64,000 nucleotides of DNA from Marinomonas transparens (GCF_016463975.1 NZ_JAEMNX010000001.1:1-64000); one strand, 5' to 3'. Numbered from the stretch's first letter, positions 33,344 through 42,718 are shown. Notes: generated by a model not told the origin, from the sequence alone. Translations and numbers: made by a program.

Positions 33344-34051
33344 ATGCCTAATAGCCAATATCGTTATTTACAGAGACACTTTAGCGACCTTATCCGGGAC
33401 AACAAGCTAAAATCAGGTACCAAACTGCCATCTGAGCGAGAAATTGGTGAAGCGTTTAAAGTCACTCGCGTCACCGTACGCCAAGCACTACAAAACCTAG
33501 AAGCAGAAGGACTAATCTATCGTCAAAATCGCCGTGGTTGGTTCGTCACCCCACCGGCAGTCGTTTATGACCCAGCTAGCCATTTAAGCTTTAATCGATA
33601 CGTGGCCGAGCAGGGCAGTACACCTCATACGGAAAAGCTGGCGCAACAAGTTGAACCAGCCAATGCAAAAATCGCTCAATTAATGTGCATAACGGAAGGC
33701 ACTCCCGTGCTTTTTTTGCATCGCCGTCGTTACATCAATCTACGTCCTATTTTGATTGAAAAAATGTACATTAACCTCGACCTATTACCCGGGTTAGAAA
33801 ATGAAGATTTAAGCCAGTCTTTAAGCCAATTATTACAGCAAAAATACCAACGTGAATACCGTGATATGGATCTCTCTTTTAAGTCCACAGCTCTGCCTTC
33901 CCATGCTGCTAATGACCTTGGTATCTCTACAGGACAAGCGGGTTTACAGGTAGAAAGGATCAACTACACCAGTGATAAAAAAGTCCTCGAGATTGACTAC
34001 GAGTTTTGGCGTCATGATGCCGTCACCATTAACATAGCTATTCGCGATTAA
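33344..34051 (+). CDS. GntR/UTRA-family regulator, PhnR-like
   Basis: 235 residues from ATG 33344 (AGGA seven bases upstream). An N-terminal GntR winged helix (SGTKLPSEREIGEAFKVTRVTVRQALQNLEAEGLIYR) and a C-terminal UTRA ligand domain (from about 85). HutC/PhnF/PhnR-type regulators sense metabolites, and PhnR-like ones control 2-aminoethylphosphonate uptake. It lies just upstream of that transporter in the same direction and probably regulates it; the ligand is inferred. Confidence 0.85.
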   Translation: MPNSQYRYLQRHFSDLIRDNKLKSGTKLPSEREIGEAFKVTRVTVRQALQNLEAEGLIYRQNRRGWFVTPPAVVYDPASHLSFNRYVAEQGSTPHTEKLAQQVEPANAKIAQLMCITEGTPVLFLHRRRYINLRPILIEKMYINLDLLPGLENEDLSQSLSQLLQQKYQREYRDMDLSFKSTALPSHAANDLGISTGQAGLQVERINYTSDKKVLEIDYEFWRHDAVTINIAIRD

Positions 34052-34238
34052 TAACAAAAAACACACCTCCTCCTAAATCTCTTTTTTACCTTTTTATCCA
34101 CGCATTTTTTACATTCAGCACCTTCTATTTCCACAGGAATGCGCTCTTATCGTCACATAAGTGTCATGTTTGGCTGTTATCTTGCATAATACAATCTGGT
34201 ATATACCAGTTGACAACTTGATGCATGGAGAAGTAAAG

Positions 34239-35267
34239 ATGACACAGAAGACCCTAATCAAACGTCTGGCTGTTTTGGCCGGCATCGCAACCGTATCTAT
34301 CGCGGCGCAGGCTGCAAAGACCGAATTGACTGTTTATACGGCAATTGAAGCAGAAGACCTGAAAAAGTATGCGGCTCGTTTTAACCAAGAACATCCAGAA
34401 ATCAAGATTAACTGGGTACGCGATTCTACCGGTATCGTTACAGCCAAATTACTTGCGGAGAAAAGCAACCCTCAAGCGGATGTCGTATGGGGGCTAGCAG
34501 CCACCAGCCTAATGCTGTTAAAAAATGAAGGCATGCTGCAGAGCTATAAGCCTAAAGGTTATGACGCACTTTCCCCAAAATTCAAAGACTTATATAAAGA
34601 ACCAGTTTGGACTGGTATGGATGCTTGGATTGCCGCCATTTGCTACAACACTATCGAAGCAGGAAAGCTTGGCCTACCAAAACCAACATCATGGGCAGAC
34701 CTAACAAATCCAGTCTACAAAGACCACATTATTATGCCTAACCCGAATTCTTCTGGTACAGGTTTCTTAGACGTCAGTAGTTGGTTGCAAATCTTTGGTG
34801 AAGACGGTGGCTGGGACTATATGGATGGCCTACACAAAAACATCAGCCGTTATACTCACTCTGGCTCTAAGCCTTGTAAATTAGCGGCAGCAGGTGAAAT
34901 TCCAATTGGGATATCCTTCGCCTTCCGTGCCGCAAAATCGAAAAAGTCTGGCGCACCATTAGACATAGTATTCCCAACAGAGGGTCTAGGTTGGGACATG
35001 GAAGCGACCTCAATTGTTAAGGGCACTAAGAAATTAGACGCAGCAAAAACGCTGGTAGATTGGACAATTTCTAAAACAGCTAATGAAATGTACAACGAAG
35101 GTTACGCTGTAGTGGCCATGCCTGGTATTGCTAAGCCGGTTGAGTTCTTCCCAGAAAATGCGGAATCGTTAATGATTGATAATGACTTTGAATGGTCAGC
35201 GGCAAACCGTACAGAAATCCTAGCGAAGTGGCAAAAGCGCTACGACAGCAAAAGCGAATCAAAATAA
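34239..35267 (+). CDS. ABC substrate-binding protein, 2-aminoethylphosphonate type
   Basis: 342 residues from ATG 34239 (GGAGAAG upstream; the longer frame begins far ahead). A Sec signal ends about SIAAQAA. The mature protein is of the Fbp/PotD class (TELTVYTAIEAEDLKKYAARFNQEHP, WVRDSTGIVTAKLLAEK). It is the PhnS2-like member of putative 2-aminoethylphosphonate importers, known by the accompanying ATPase and fused permease. Such proteins are near iron- and polyamine-binding ones, so the ligand is not certain. Strong hairpins follow the gene. Confidence 0.8.
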   Translation: MTQKTLIKRLAVLAGIATVSIAAQAAKTELTVYTAIEAEDLKKYAARFNQEHPEIKINWVRDSTGIVTAKLLAEKSNPQADVVWGLAATSLMLLKNEGMLQSYKPKGYDALSPKFKDLYKEPVWTGMDAWIAAICYNTIEAGKLGLPKPTSWADLTNPVYKDHIIMPNPNSSGTGFLDVSSWLQIFGEDGGWDYMDGLHKNISRYTHSGSKPCKLAAAGEIPIGISFAFRAAKSKKSGAPLDIVFPTEGLGWDMEATSIVKGTKKLDAAKTLVDWTISKTANEMYNEGYAVVAMPGIAKPVEFFPENAESLMIDNDFEWSAANRTEILAKWQKRYDSKSESK

Positions 35268-35278
35268 GACATCACCCA

Positions 35279-35315
35279 AACAATGGGAATAAAGCAACGC
35301 TTTATTCCCATTGTT
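35279..35315 (+). terminator. 17-bp perfect hairpin after the phosphonate-type binding protein
   Basis: The stem arms 35279-35295 and 35299-35315 pair completely with a three-base loop. No T-run follows. It probably stabilises the binding-protein mRNA or gives partial termination before the ATPase gene. Confidence 0.7.
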
Positions 35316-35342
35316 GCGATTTGAAACACAGTAAAACCACCC

Positions 35343-35409
35343 GGCTTTTTTTGTCATAAATACCAATCTGAGCACCATTATCGTAACCGTATTCATGACA
35401 AAAAAAGCC
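35343..35409. repeat. 15-bp inverted repeat before the ATPase gene
   Basis: Perfect inverted copies at 35343-35357 (GGC, seven T, GTCAT) and 35395-35409, 37 bases apart. They lie between the first hairpin and the ribosome binding site (AGGAGG at 35420-35425). The left arm ends in a T-run. Candidate attenuator, antiterminator or operator. Confidence 0.5.
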
Positions 35410-35431
35410 CCAATTCAAGGAGGACCTCCCC

Positions 35432-36508
35432 ATGTCCAAGCAAACCTATTTAGAACTCCACAATATCCATCAAATGTTTGGCACACACCAAGCATTAAAA
35501 GACGTTTCACTCAATGTTGATGAGGGCGAGTTTGTTTGTTTTTTAGGCCCTTCGGGGTGTGGCAAAACGAGTCTACTGCGCATTATTGCGGGACTAGACA
35601 CCCCCACTTCCGGCGCCATTTTACAAGCTGAAAAAAATATTACTCACAGCCCTATTAGCCAGCGAGATTTTGGCATCGTTTTTCAATCTTATGCTTTATT
35701 TCCTAACTTAAGTGTAGCCGACAATATTGCCTACGGTCTGGTATCAAAAAAGTTTTCCGCTAACGACCGACGAGCTCGCGTAACAGAATTACTTGCTACC
35801 GTTGGCATGTCAGGCAGTGAAGCAAAATACCCAGCGCAACTCTCTGGTGGTCAACAGCAACGCGTTGCCCTTGCTCGCGCCCTTGCTACGTCTCCCGGTT
35901 TGCTATTATTAGACGAGCCACTTTCTGCTCTTGATGCCCGTGTTCGTGCTCACTTACGCCAAGAAATCAAGCAACTGCAAGAAAAGCTTGGCGTGACCAC
36001 CATCATGGTTACCCATGACCAAGAAGAAGCCCTCACTATGGCGGATAAAATTGTGGTGATGAACCAAGGGGTTATTGAGCAAATTGGTTCTCCACAAGAC
36101 GTCTATGCTCACCCTCAGTCTCCTTTTGTGGCTGAATTTGTGGGCGAAATGAATTTTCTAAGCGCTAAAGTCAGCGGCACAGGCCAAATGCAATCTGGTG
36201 GTTTGACTCTACGTTGTGACCAATCTTCCCACTTGATGTTTGGCGACGCGGCACAACTGGCTATTCGACCAGAAGACGTGCGTTTCCATATCGCTGGAGA
36301 AAAAGACAACCTGCTCAATGCAAAAGTTCTACACCTTGAATTTCTCGGCTCCCGGGTGCGCTCTTTACTGCACTTGGAAAACCATGAACGCCCCATTTTG
36401 GCAGATATTTCCATGAATGAAATGTCACGCCTCAACTTATCCCAAGGCCAAACGATTACCTGTCAGCTACCCCATGATCGTTTGCATGTATTTGGAGGTG
36501 CCGCATGA
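35432..36508 (+). CDS. ABC transporter ATPase, 2-aminoethylphosphonate type
   Basis: 358 residues. Walker A GPSGCGKT at about 39-46, signature LSGGQQQR, Walker B LLLDEPLSALD and H-loop VTHDQEEA are all canonical. A TOBE-type C-terminal regulatory domain (from about 240) follows. It energises the fused permease encoded next, whose start overlaps this stop by ATGA. PotA/FbpC-like ATPases look alike; the phosphonate assignment rests on operon composition. Confidence 0.85.
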   Translation: MSKQTYLELHNIHQMFGTHQALKDVSLNVDEGEFVCFLGPSGCGKTSLLRIIAGLDTPTSGAILQAEKNITHSPISQRDFGIVFQSYALFPNLSVADNIAYGLVSKKFSANDRRARVTELLATVGMSGSEAKYPAQLSGGQQQRVALARALATSPGLLLLDEPLSALDARVRAHLRQEIKQLQEKLGVTTIMVTHDQEEALTMADKIVVMNQGVIEQIGSPQDVYAHPQSPFVAEFVGEMNFLSAKVSGTGQMQSGGLTLRCDQSSHLMFGDAAQLAIRPEDVRFHIAGEKDNLLNAKVLHLEFLGSRVRSLLHLENHERPILADISMNEMSRLNLSQGQTITCQLPHDRLHVFGGAA

Positions 36509-38223
36509 GTGAATTAGTTCTAACTCGCCCAGCTCCAACCATTACTAAGCGCCCTTGGTATGGACGACGTAGTCTGGATGAATGGTCGTTAGGCGGTATT
36601 TTAATTGTCGGCGTATTAGGCCTATTAATTTGCGTCGTCATGCCCATCTATACCTTGCTTTCAAAGAGTGTAGAAAACAAAGACGGGCAATTTATTGGCC
36701 TAGCGAACTTTGCCAAATTTATTGAAACGCCCAGTTTATTTAGCTCAATTAGTAACTCTCTCTTTATCGCTTTGCTTTCTACTGTGATTGTCACGGGATT
36801 ATCCTTTTTAACGGCTTATGCCATTAGCCGGACTCGTATTCCTCTAAAGGGTTTTTTCCGCATTGTCCTAGTATTGCCGATCTTAGCGCCCTCTTTATTA
36901 CCTGCTATCAGCTTGGTGTATTTATTTGGTAACCAAGGCATTTTAAAAGAAGTACTAATGGGCGAAAGCATTTATGGCCCTATTGGTATTGTTATAGGAT
37001 CGTGCTTTTGGACCTTTCCACACGCCTTGATGATCATGCTAACGGCTCTGGCGAATACCGATGCTCGTCTGTACGAGTCAGCAGAGGTACTAGGCGCTTC
37101 GCCCATGCGAACCTTTTTTACCGTGACCCTACCCGCAGCCAAATACGGCATCATCAGTGTGGCGTTTGTGGTCTTTACCTTGGTCATTACTGACTTTGGC
37201 GTACCTAAAGTCATCGGCGGTCAATTCAATGTCTTAGCCACGGATATTTATAAGCAGGTCATTGGTCAACAAAACTTTGAAATGGGTGCTACCGTTAGTG
37301 TCATTTTATTATTACCTGCGATCCTGACGTTTATTACTGATCGTTGGCTACAGCGTCGTCAGTCCGCCTTACTCACGTCAAAAGCGGTGCCTTGGACACC
37401 ACCCGTTCGTAACATGATAGATAAAGCTTTTTTCGCTTTAATGATGTTAGTTTCTGCGATCATTCTTGGGGTCATTGCCATGGCGGTGTACGCTTCTTTG
37501 GTGACCTTTTGGCCTTATAATCTCTCTTTATCTTTCAAGAATTATAATTTTGATCTGATGGACGGCGGTGGCTGGGATTCCTATTGGAATTCCATTCAAA
37601 TGGCCGCTTATACGGCACTGATTGGCACAGGCTTTATTTTTTTCCAGTCCTATTTGGTCGCAAAGTTAGCCGGATTTAAATTACTGAAGTTTTTCTTTCA
37701 TTTGTTTGCCATCTTGCCATTAGCGGTTCCGGGATTAGTATTGGGCTTGGCCTATATTTTCTTTTTCAATGCGCCTAATAATCCCTTAAATGGTATTTAT
37801 GGCACCATGGCGATTTTAGTGGTTTGTACTATTAGCCACTTTTATACTGTCTGCCATCTCACTGCAACCACGGCGCTAAAGCAAATTGACCCGGAATTTG
37901 AATCTGTCTCTGCCTCGTTAAAAGTACCGCAGATCATCACCTTTTGGCGCGTTTCTTTACCGGTTTGTATGCCTGCTGTTTTAGACATTGCCAGTTATTT
38001 GTTTGTGAATGCCATGACCACTGTCTCGGCCGTGGTCTTCTTATATTCTTATAATACTAGCTTGGCATCAGTTGCTGTGTTGAACATGGATGATGCAGGG
38101 GACATTGCCCCAGCGGCCGCCATGGCGGTCATGATTATGCTCACTTGTATGCTAGCTCGTCTTGTTCACTGGCTATTAGGCAACGTGATTTTGCAGCATA
38201 CGCAACACTGGCGTAAACGCTAA
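36505..38223 (+). CDS. fused double-domain ABC permease, 2-aminoethylphosphonate type
   Basis: 572 residues with two permease halves in one chain (about 1-290 and 300-572), about twelve membrane helices. Each half has an EAA loop (YESAEVLGASPMRTFFTVTLP; FESVSASLKVPQIITFWRVSLP). A single fused chain is typical of PhnU2 and FbpB-type importers. It overlaps the ATPase gene by four bases, so translation is coupled. Confidence 0.88.
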   Translation: MSELVLTRPAPTITKRPWYGRRSLDEWSLGGILIVGVLGLLICVVMPIYTLLSKSVENKDGQFIGLANFAKFIETPSLFSSISNSLFIALLSTVIVTGLSFLTAYAISRTRIPLKGFFRIVLVLPILAPSLLPAISLVYLFGNQGILKEVLMGESIYGPIGIVIGSCFWTFPHALMIMLTALANTDARLYESAEVLGASPMRTFFTVTLPAAKYGIISVAFVVFTLVITDFGVPKVIGGQFNVLATDIYKQVIGQQNFEMGATVSVILLLPAILTFITDRWLQRRQSALLTSKAVPWTPPVRNMIDKAFFALMMLVSAIILGVIAMAVYASLVTFWPYNLSLSFKNYNFDLMDGGGWDSYWNSIQMAAYTALIGTGFIFFQSYLVAKLAGFKLLKFFFHLFAILPLAVPGLVLGLAYIFFFNAPNNPLNGIYGTMAILVVCTISHFYTVCHLTATTALKQIDPEFESVSASLKVPQIITFWRVSLPVCMPAVLDIASYLFVNAMTTVSAVVFLYSYNTSLASVAVLNMDDAGDIAPAAAMAVMIMLTCMLARLVHWLLGNVILQHTQHWRKR

Positions 38224-38250
38224 ATCACTCTCATTAGGAACTCACATTAG

Positions 38251-39171
38251 ATGACGATCACCGCCATTATTTTGGTGCTTATCTCTACCTTCATGCATGC
38301 GGGCTGGAACTTTTTTGGCAAAAAAAGCAGCCCGACATTAGGTTTTTTCTTCCTAACCATGGTGGCAGGCGCGTTGATCTTTTCTCCTATGGTGTTTATC
38401 CATTGGGAGCTGGTTCAAGCTTTTGATAAAAACATCATCATTTTGTTGTTTATGACAGGGCTCTTCCAGTCGTTCTATTTATGGGGATTAGCGGAAGCAT
38501 ATAAAGCTGGAGATATGTCGATTGCTTACCCTATCGCCCGTTCATCTCCTCTTATTATTGTCTGCATCACTAGCTTTTTTTTAGGGCAACAAGACAATGT
38601 ATCTGTTCAGGCAGTGGTTGGCATTGTATTGATTCTCTTTGGCTGTTTATTTATTCCCCTACAAAGCTTTAATGAATTTAAGTTTGCAAACTATCAGAAC
38701 CGAACCACCGCATTTGCTATCGTTGCCGCCTTTGCTACGGCGGGTTATTCCTTAGTGGACAACCAAGCAACTCAGTTAATGCGAGGTTTAACCAATGACG
38801 CAGGAGAAGCCATTGCCAGTGCAAGCGAAGTGGCTTTGGTCTATGTCACTTTACAAAGTACTTTTGCGGTTTTCTGGATGCTCTGGTTTGTCATCATTAC
38901 GAAAAAACAACGCACAGAAATTAACCTCTTAATCAAAAACCAGTGGCAAGCCGCCTTACTCACAGGTGGCCTAATGCTAGGCACTTATGCGCTTGTCATA
39001 CTCAGCATGGCGTTTGTCGATAACGTGAGCTATGTGGTTGCCTTCCGACAATTCAGCATCCCTTTGGGTGTATTATTCGCGGTTATTGGTTTTAAAGAGT
39101 CATTAAAACTTCCAAAAATCATTGGTGTTTCCATCACTTTTATTGGATTGATAGCGGTCGCACTCGGATAA
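38251..39171 (+). CDS. EamA/DMT-family transporter
   Basis: 306 residues, ten predicted membrane helices in two EamA halves (LISTFMHAGWNFFGKKSSP; GGLMLGTYALVILSMAF). Substrate unknown. It starts 27 bases after the permease and belongs to the same transcript up to a hairpin at its stop. It might export an amine or acid released from the imported phosphonate, but that is inference from position. It is unlike the EamA gene at 3137 in detail. Confidence 0.83.
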   Translation: MTITAIILVLISTFMHAGWNFFGKKSSPTLGFFFLTMVAGALIFSPMVFIHWELVQAFDKNIIILLFMTGLFQSFYLWGLAEAYKAGDMSIAYPIARSSPLIIVCITSFFLGQQDNVSVQAVVGIVLILFGCLFIPLQSFNEFKFANYQNRTTAFAIVAAFATAGYSLVDNQATQLMRGLTNDAGEAIASASEVALVYVTLQSTFAVFWMLWFVIITKKQRTEINLLIKNQWQAALLTGGLMLGTYALVILSMAFVDNVSYVVAFRQFSIPLGVLFAVIGFKESLKLPKIIGVSITFIGLIAVALG

Positions 39172-39201
39172 AGCATTTCTTCCTCATAAAAAGAGATGCT
39201 T
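39171..39201 (+). terminator. hairpin between the EamA and HAD genes
   Basis: AAGCATTTCTT pairs with AAGAGATGCTT (one G-T pair) around a nine-base loop beginning in the stop codon, followed by AATTATTTTT. Partial or full terminator. Confidence 0.5.
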
Positions 39202-39248
39202 AATTATTTTTACGTGTATAACACACATTTTTTATACAAGGAGCCGAC

Positions 39249-39902
39249 ATGGCATTGGCGTTTTTTGATCTAGATAACACATTAGTGGCAGGTGATACTG
39301 CACAAGCATTCTCTGAATACATGACAGCAAGCCAGTTATCCACTCCAGATGACTTCCTTGAGGTCAATCTTGCGTACATGGAAGATTACGATAATGGCGT
39401 TTTAGATTTAGACAAATACATGCGCTATACCTTATCACCACTGTTTCACCTCAACTCTGACGAACTTGATGCCTTTATCAAAACATTTATATCTGATGTG
39501 ATTGTTGATATGACACTGCCAAAAGCCAATGCTTTACTTAAAAAGCATCATGATGCTGGTGATGAAGTGGTGATTATTTCCGCCACAGGGATACACCTTG
39601 TCGCACCTATCGCCCATCATTTAGGCGTCAAACATGCCCTTGGCATCGATATAGAAATAAAAGACGGCCACATCACAGGCGAACTCGTCGGCACACCGAC
39701 CTTTAGAGAGGGAAAAGTGATTCGCGCCGAGCAGTGGGCTAAAGAACATGGTTTCCCAATGGAAGATACTTACTTCTACAGCGACTCCCACAACGACTTG
39801 CCACTGCTTGAAAAAGCCCACTATCCTATTGCCGTTGATCCAGACCCTATTTTGGAAAAAACGGCGAAAGAAAGAAACTGGCAAATTATTAGCCTACGTT
39901 AA
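39249..39902 (+). CDS. HAD-IB family phosphatase (SerB-like)
   Basis: 217 residues. The HAD motifs are clear: DLDNT at 7-11 (nucleophile Asp7), IISATG with the motif II Ser, Lys in EGKVIRAEQW and motif IV YSDSHNDLPLL. It hydrolyses a phosphate monoester; SerB-like HAD-IB enzymes act on phosphoserine or similar. It lacks an ACT domain. The usual catabolic enzymes for 2-aminoethylphosphonate (PhnW, PhnX) are not in the window. AAGGAG lies before ATG 39249. Confidence 0.87.
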   Translation: MALAFFDLDNTLVAGDTAQAFSEYMTASQLSTPDDFLEVNLAYMEDYDNGVLDLDKYMRYTLSPLFHLNSDELDAFIKTFISDVIVDMTLPKANALLKKHHDAGDEVVIISATGIHLVAPIAHHLGVKHALGIDIEIKDGHITGELVGTPTFREGKVIRAEQWAKEHGFPMEDTYFYSDSHNDLPLLEKAHYPIAVDPDPILEKTAKERNWQIISLR

Positions 39903-39926
39903 GGAAGATCTGAATAAGAATACCAA

Positions 39927-39967
39927 TCCCTCGCCCATATTCGTCATAGTATGAAATGAGCGAGGGA
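39927..39967. terminator. hairpin between convergent HAD and QorB-like genes
   Basis: TCCCTCGC and GCGAGGGA pair perfectly around a 25-base loop. There is no T-run on either side. It may still block readthrough between convergent genes. Confidence 0.35.
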
Positions 39968-39989
39968 GTCAATCACCCTGTTAACCCCC

Positions 39990-40835
39990 TTAGGCTAACG
40001 CAGCCGCCACAGCCTGCTTAAGTGATGTTGTTGGACGCCCAATCAGGCGCGACAAGGTTTTACTGCCATCAAACAACCAGCCTTGCCCTGCATTATGCTC
40101 TGCGTCGGCAATGATCTTAGCGTGGAGCGCAGGCATTCCAGATGCATTAAGTACCTCTTCATAGGCTGCCTGAGAAAGGTTTTTATAAGGGATATCCTTG
40201 CCAATCTGTCGAGACAACTCTGCCGCAAAATCAGCAAAGGTAAACGCCTCATCCCCACCCAACTCATAAATCTGATTTTCATGGCCATCGCCAGCCGCCA
40301 CCGAGGCTATGGCTTCAGCCAGATCATGGCGAGCAGCGGGAGTAACCTTGCCATCGCCAATGGTGCTGATCAGAGCACCGGCCTCAATGGCCGCCCCCAG
40401 AGTACGAGTCCAGATTTCAAAGTACCATGGGTTACGTAACAGAGTATAAGCCAAGCCAGATGCAACAATCGCTGCCTCTGTATTTTTGTGATCCGGCATG
40501 ATAGAAATCGGGGAAATATCGCATTTTAACATCGAGGTATAAATGATGCGTTTCACCCCGGCTGTTTTAGCGGAATGGATCACATTTGTGTGCCACTTCA
40601 CACGCTCAGGTGACGGGCCTATTGAGATCAGCACAAGCGTTTCAATGCCCTCTAACCTTGATACTTGATTTTCGGGTTTGGTAAAATCAAACGCCCGCAC
40701 CTCAACACCTAAATCTGCGGCTTTTTCTGGGCTTCGCACTAAGGCAACAATCTTCTCCGCTCCGATACGAGTCTTAAGGTTTTCAATGGCAAGACGACCC
40801 AATTGTCCACTTGCGGCGGTGATTGCAACAGTCAT
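39990..40835 (-). CDS. NmrA-like NAD(P)H-binding protein, QorB-like quinone oxidoreductase
   Basis: 281 residues with the Rossmann motif AASGQLGRLAIENL near the N-terminus and the NmrA/QorB pattern VARS-like VRSPEKAADLGVEV and YTSMLKCD. QorB (YtfG) reduces quinones with NADPH, for detoxification. The HxlR-type regulator that often accompanies it is absent here. A GTACGTAC palindrome at 40893-40900 lies upstream. Confidence 0.83.
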   Translation of the reverse strand: MTVAITAASGQLGRLAIENLKTRIGAEKIVALVRSPEKAADLGVEVRAFDFTKPENQVSRLEGIETLVLISIGPSPERVKWHTNVIHSAKTAGVKRIIYTSMLKCDISPISIMPDHKNTEAAIVASGLAYTLLRNPWYFEIWTRTLGAAIEAGALISTIGDGKVTPAARHDLAEAIASVAAGDGHENQIYELGGDEAFTFADFAAELSRQIGKDIPYKNLSQAAYEEVLNASGMPALHAKIIADAEHNAGQGWLFDGSKTLSRLIGRPTTSLKQAVAAALA

Positions 40836-41135
40836 AATTTATCTCCGATATGTATTGATAATAGTGAATATAACACTGAACCGACTAAACGTAAGTACGT
40901 ACAAAAAGGTTAGTATGGCGACTGGTTAGCGCTAAAGTTCCGTCAGTATCTCTTACATAAAACATCTATTTAAGTAATACTCTCGACGCTGAATTGTTCA
41001 GATATTGAAACAAATATGTTCTTATTTTAATCTAAATGAGTGTGGTTTTGAGCTGTATACTCTTTCTATTAAAAGTGATCAATCAAGCAGATTTAATAAT
41101 TTTAATATTCATCACCAGTGAATAACGGAGATATT
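40836..41135. other. intergenic region between divergent QorB-like and RutE-like genes
   Basis: 300 bases, no gene supported. GTACGTAC at 40893-40900 within a TAAGTACGTAC stretch may be an operator. No strong promoter was identified with confidence. GGAG lies six bases before ATG 41136. Confidence 0.5.
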
Positions 41136-41726
41136 ATGAGCACACCACTAGACAAAAACGCATTGGATCAATTATTTCTGGAAGCAAGAAGCTACAACGA
41201 GTTTCTAGACACACCAATTAGTGAAGAGACGATCAAAGAGCTTTATGACCTATGCAAATGGGGCCCAACGTCCATGAACACTCAGCCAGCGCGCTTTGTC
41301 TTCTTGAACAGCCCAGAAAGCAAAGAAAAGCTTTTACCAGCAATGGCTCCAGGCAACGCAGATAAAACTCGTAACGCTCCTCTAACACTTATCGTTGCGT
41401 TTGATTCTAAGTTCTACAATCATTTGCCAACACAATTCAAAGCATACGATGCAAAACCTATGTTTGAAAGCAACCAAGCTCTTACGGACTCTACTGCATT
41501 CCGTAACAGCAGCTTACAAGGCGCTTACGTCATGTTAGCGGCTCGTGCATTAGGCTTGAGCGTTGGTGCAATGAGTGGCTTCAACCCTGTTGCGGTTGAT
41601 GAAGCCTTCTTTGCTGATGGTCAATACAAAACAAACTTCATCATCAATATAGGTTATGGTAAACCTGAAGGTTTCCACCCACGTGGACCTCGCCTAGCAT
41701 TTGATGAGGTTGCTGAAATTCTATAA
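41136..41726 (+). CDS. rutE: nitroreductase family, RutE-like malonic semialdehyde reductase
   Basis: 196 residues from ATG 41136, exactly the RutE size; the GTG 41118 start is unlikely. FMN-binding features: EARSYNEFLDTPI with the arginine, WGPTSMNTQPARF, and the C-terminal GYGKPEGFHPRGPRL typical of RutE/HadB-type proteins. It probably reduces malonic semialdehyde to 3-hydroxypropionate with NAD(P)H; other rut genes are absent, so it may be a general aldehyde or nitro reductase. Terminator follows. Confidence 0.83.
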   Translation: MSTPLDKNALDQLFLEARSYNEFLDTPISEETIKELYDLCKWGPTSMNTQPARFVFLNSPESKEKLLPAMAPGNADKTRNAPLTLIVAFDSKFYNHLPTQFKAYDAKPMFESNQALTDSTAFRNSSLQGAYVMLAARALGLSVGAMSGFNPVAVDEAFFADGQYKTNFIINIGYGKPEGFHPRGPRLAFDEVAEIL

Positions 41727-41778
41727 TTCTTAGTCCTCGTTCTTAAGAAATAAAGAGTAAGAAATAGAAATTAATAAA

Positions 41779-41808
41779 AAGCGAAACCAGCCATGGTTTC
41801 GCTTTTTT
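41779..41808 (+). terminator. terminator after the RutE-like gene
   Basis: AAGCGAAACC and GGTTTCGCTT pair around AGCCAT, and the right arm runs into a T-tract. Reads as a terminator for the upstream plus-strand gene; it lies 17 bases from the convergent SDR gene. Confidence 0.85.
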
Positions 41809-41824
41809 GTTTAAAGAATGCAGC

Positions 41825-42553
41825 TTAAAGAAGATAACCGCCTTCTACCTCAATAACCGCATTACGTAATGCATTAGAACCATCACCTAATAAATACATA
41901 ATCGCTTCTAAATGATCTTCTGCCATTAATTCACGCCCTAATGGGGTCTCTCGCAGGCTATCAAACAACAATGCTTCCTGCTCTTTCGTCATTCCTGCTT
42001 TAGCTTGGATTTCTGTTGCCGTTACACCCGGTCGCACAGAGTTAATACGAATGCCTCGACCAGCCAATTCCATATTCGCCACACGCACTACCGCTTCAAA
42101 CGCGGCTTTGCTTGCCGCATAAACGGCACAGCCTTCAAAGCCTTTTGTCACAGCAATACTAGAAATAAAAACCACACTCGCTGGATTTTTAAGACTTGGC
42201 AACAATGTCTGTAGTGTAAAAAAGGGCCCTTTGGTGTTAATCGCCATCGTGGCATCAAAAGCGTCTGGCGTGGTTTCAACAAAAGCATCAGGATAAAAAA
42301 TACCAGCATTGAGTACGACACCATCTAACATGACACCCTCAGCAACTAAGCTTTCACCCAATTGACGAATCTGCTCCAGATTAGCGTTGTCTACAAAGTA
42401 AGCCGTGACACCAAGCTCTTTAGAGACTCGGCCCAATTTAACTTGATCCCTTCCCGTGATAATCACCCTATGTCCTGCATCAATACAATGTTGCGCCAAT
42501 GCGAAACCAATGCCCGAAGTCGCCCCTGTGATTAAAAATGTTTTTTGAGTCAT
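41825..42553 (-). CDS. short-chain dehydrogenase/reductase (SDR)
   Basis: 242 residues from ATG 42553 (AGGG upstream). Classical SDR features: TGATSGIGFALAQ for the cofactor, NAGIF, catalytic Ser in VVFISSIAV and YAASK. The GR residues after the second strand (ITGRD) suggest NADP. Substrate unknown. Divergent from the LysR regulator at 42719, which probably controls it. Confidence 0.9.
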   Translation of the reverse strand: MTQKTFLITGATSGIGFALAQHCIDAGHRVIITGRDQVKLGRVSKELGVTAYFVDNANLEQIRQLGESLVAEGVMLDGVVLNAGIFYPDAFVETTPDAFDATMAINTKGPFFTLQTLLPSLKNPASVVFISSIAVTKGFEGCAVYAASKAAFEAVVRVANMELAGRGIRINSVRPGVTATEIQAKAGMTKEQEALLFDSLRETPLGRELMAEDHLEAIMYLLGDGSNALRNAVIEVEGGYLL

Positions 42554-42625
42554 GCTATTTACCCTAACTAAATAAGAAAAAGACATGTTATAGGAGACAT
42601 TAGTTTCTCATTAGACACCAATATA

Positions 42626-42640
42626 GAAACTTAAAGTTTC
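42626..42640. promoter_or_regulatory. perfect 15-bp dyad between SDR and LysR genes
   Basis: GAAACTT-A-AAGTTTC is centred in the 165-base divergent gap. It is the most likely binding site of the LysR protein. Confidence 0.5.
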
Positions 42641-42718
42641 CATTTTAGAACTTTTATTCCTGTTCACTTTGACTATTCTGCCTATTTACTCTGCCGCTTC
42701 GCCTGATAAGGTACACCC

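Noticed and set aside
35343-35409. 15-bp inverted repeat as insertion-sequence ends
   Set aside because: Arms are only 37 bases apart, no transposase or target duplication; a regulatory structure is more plausible.
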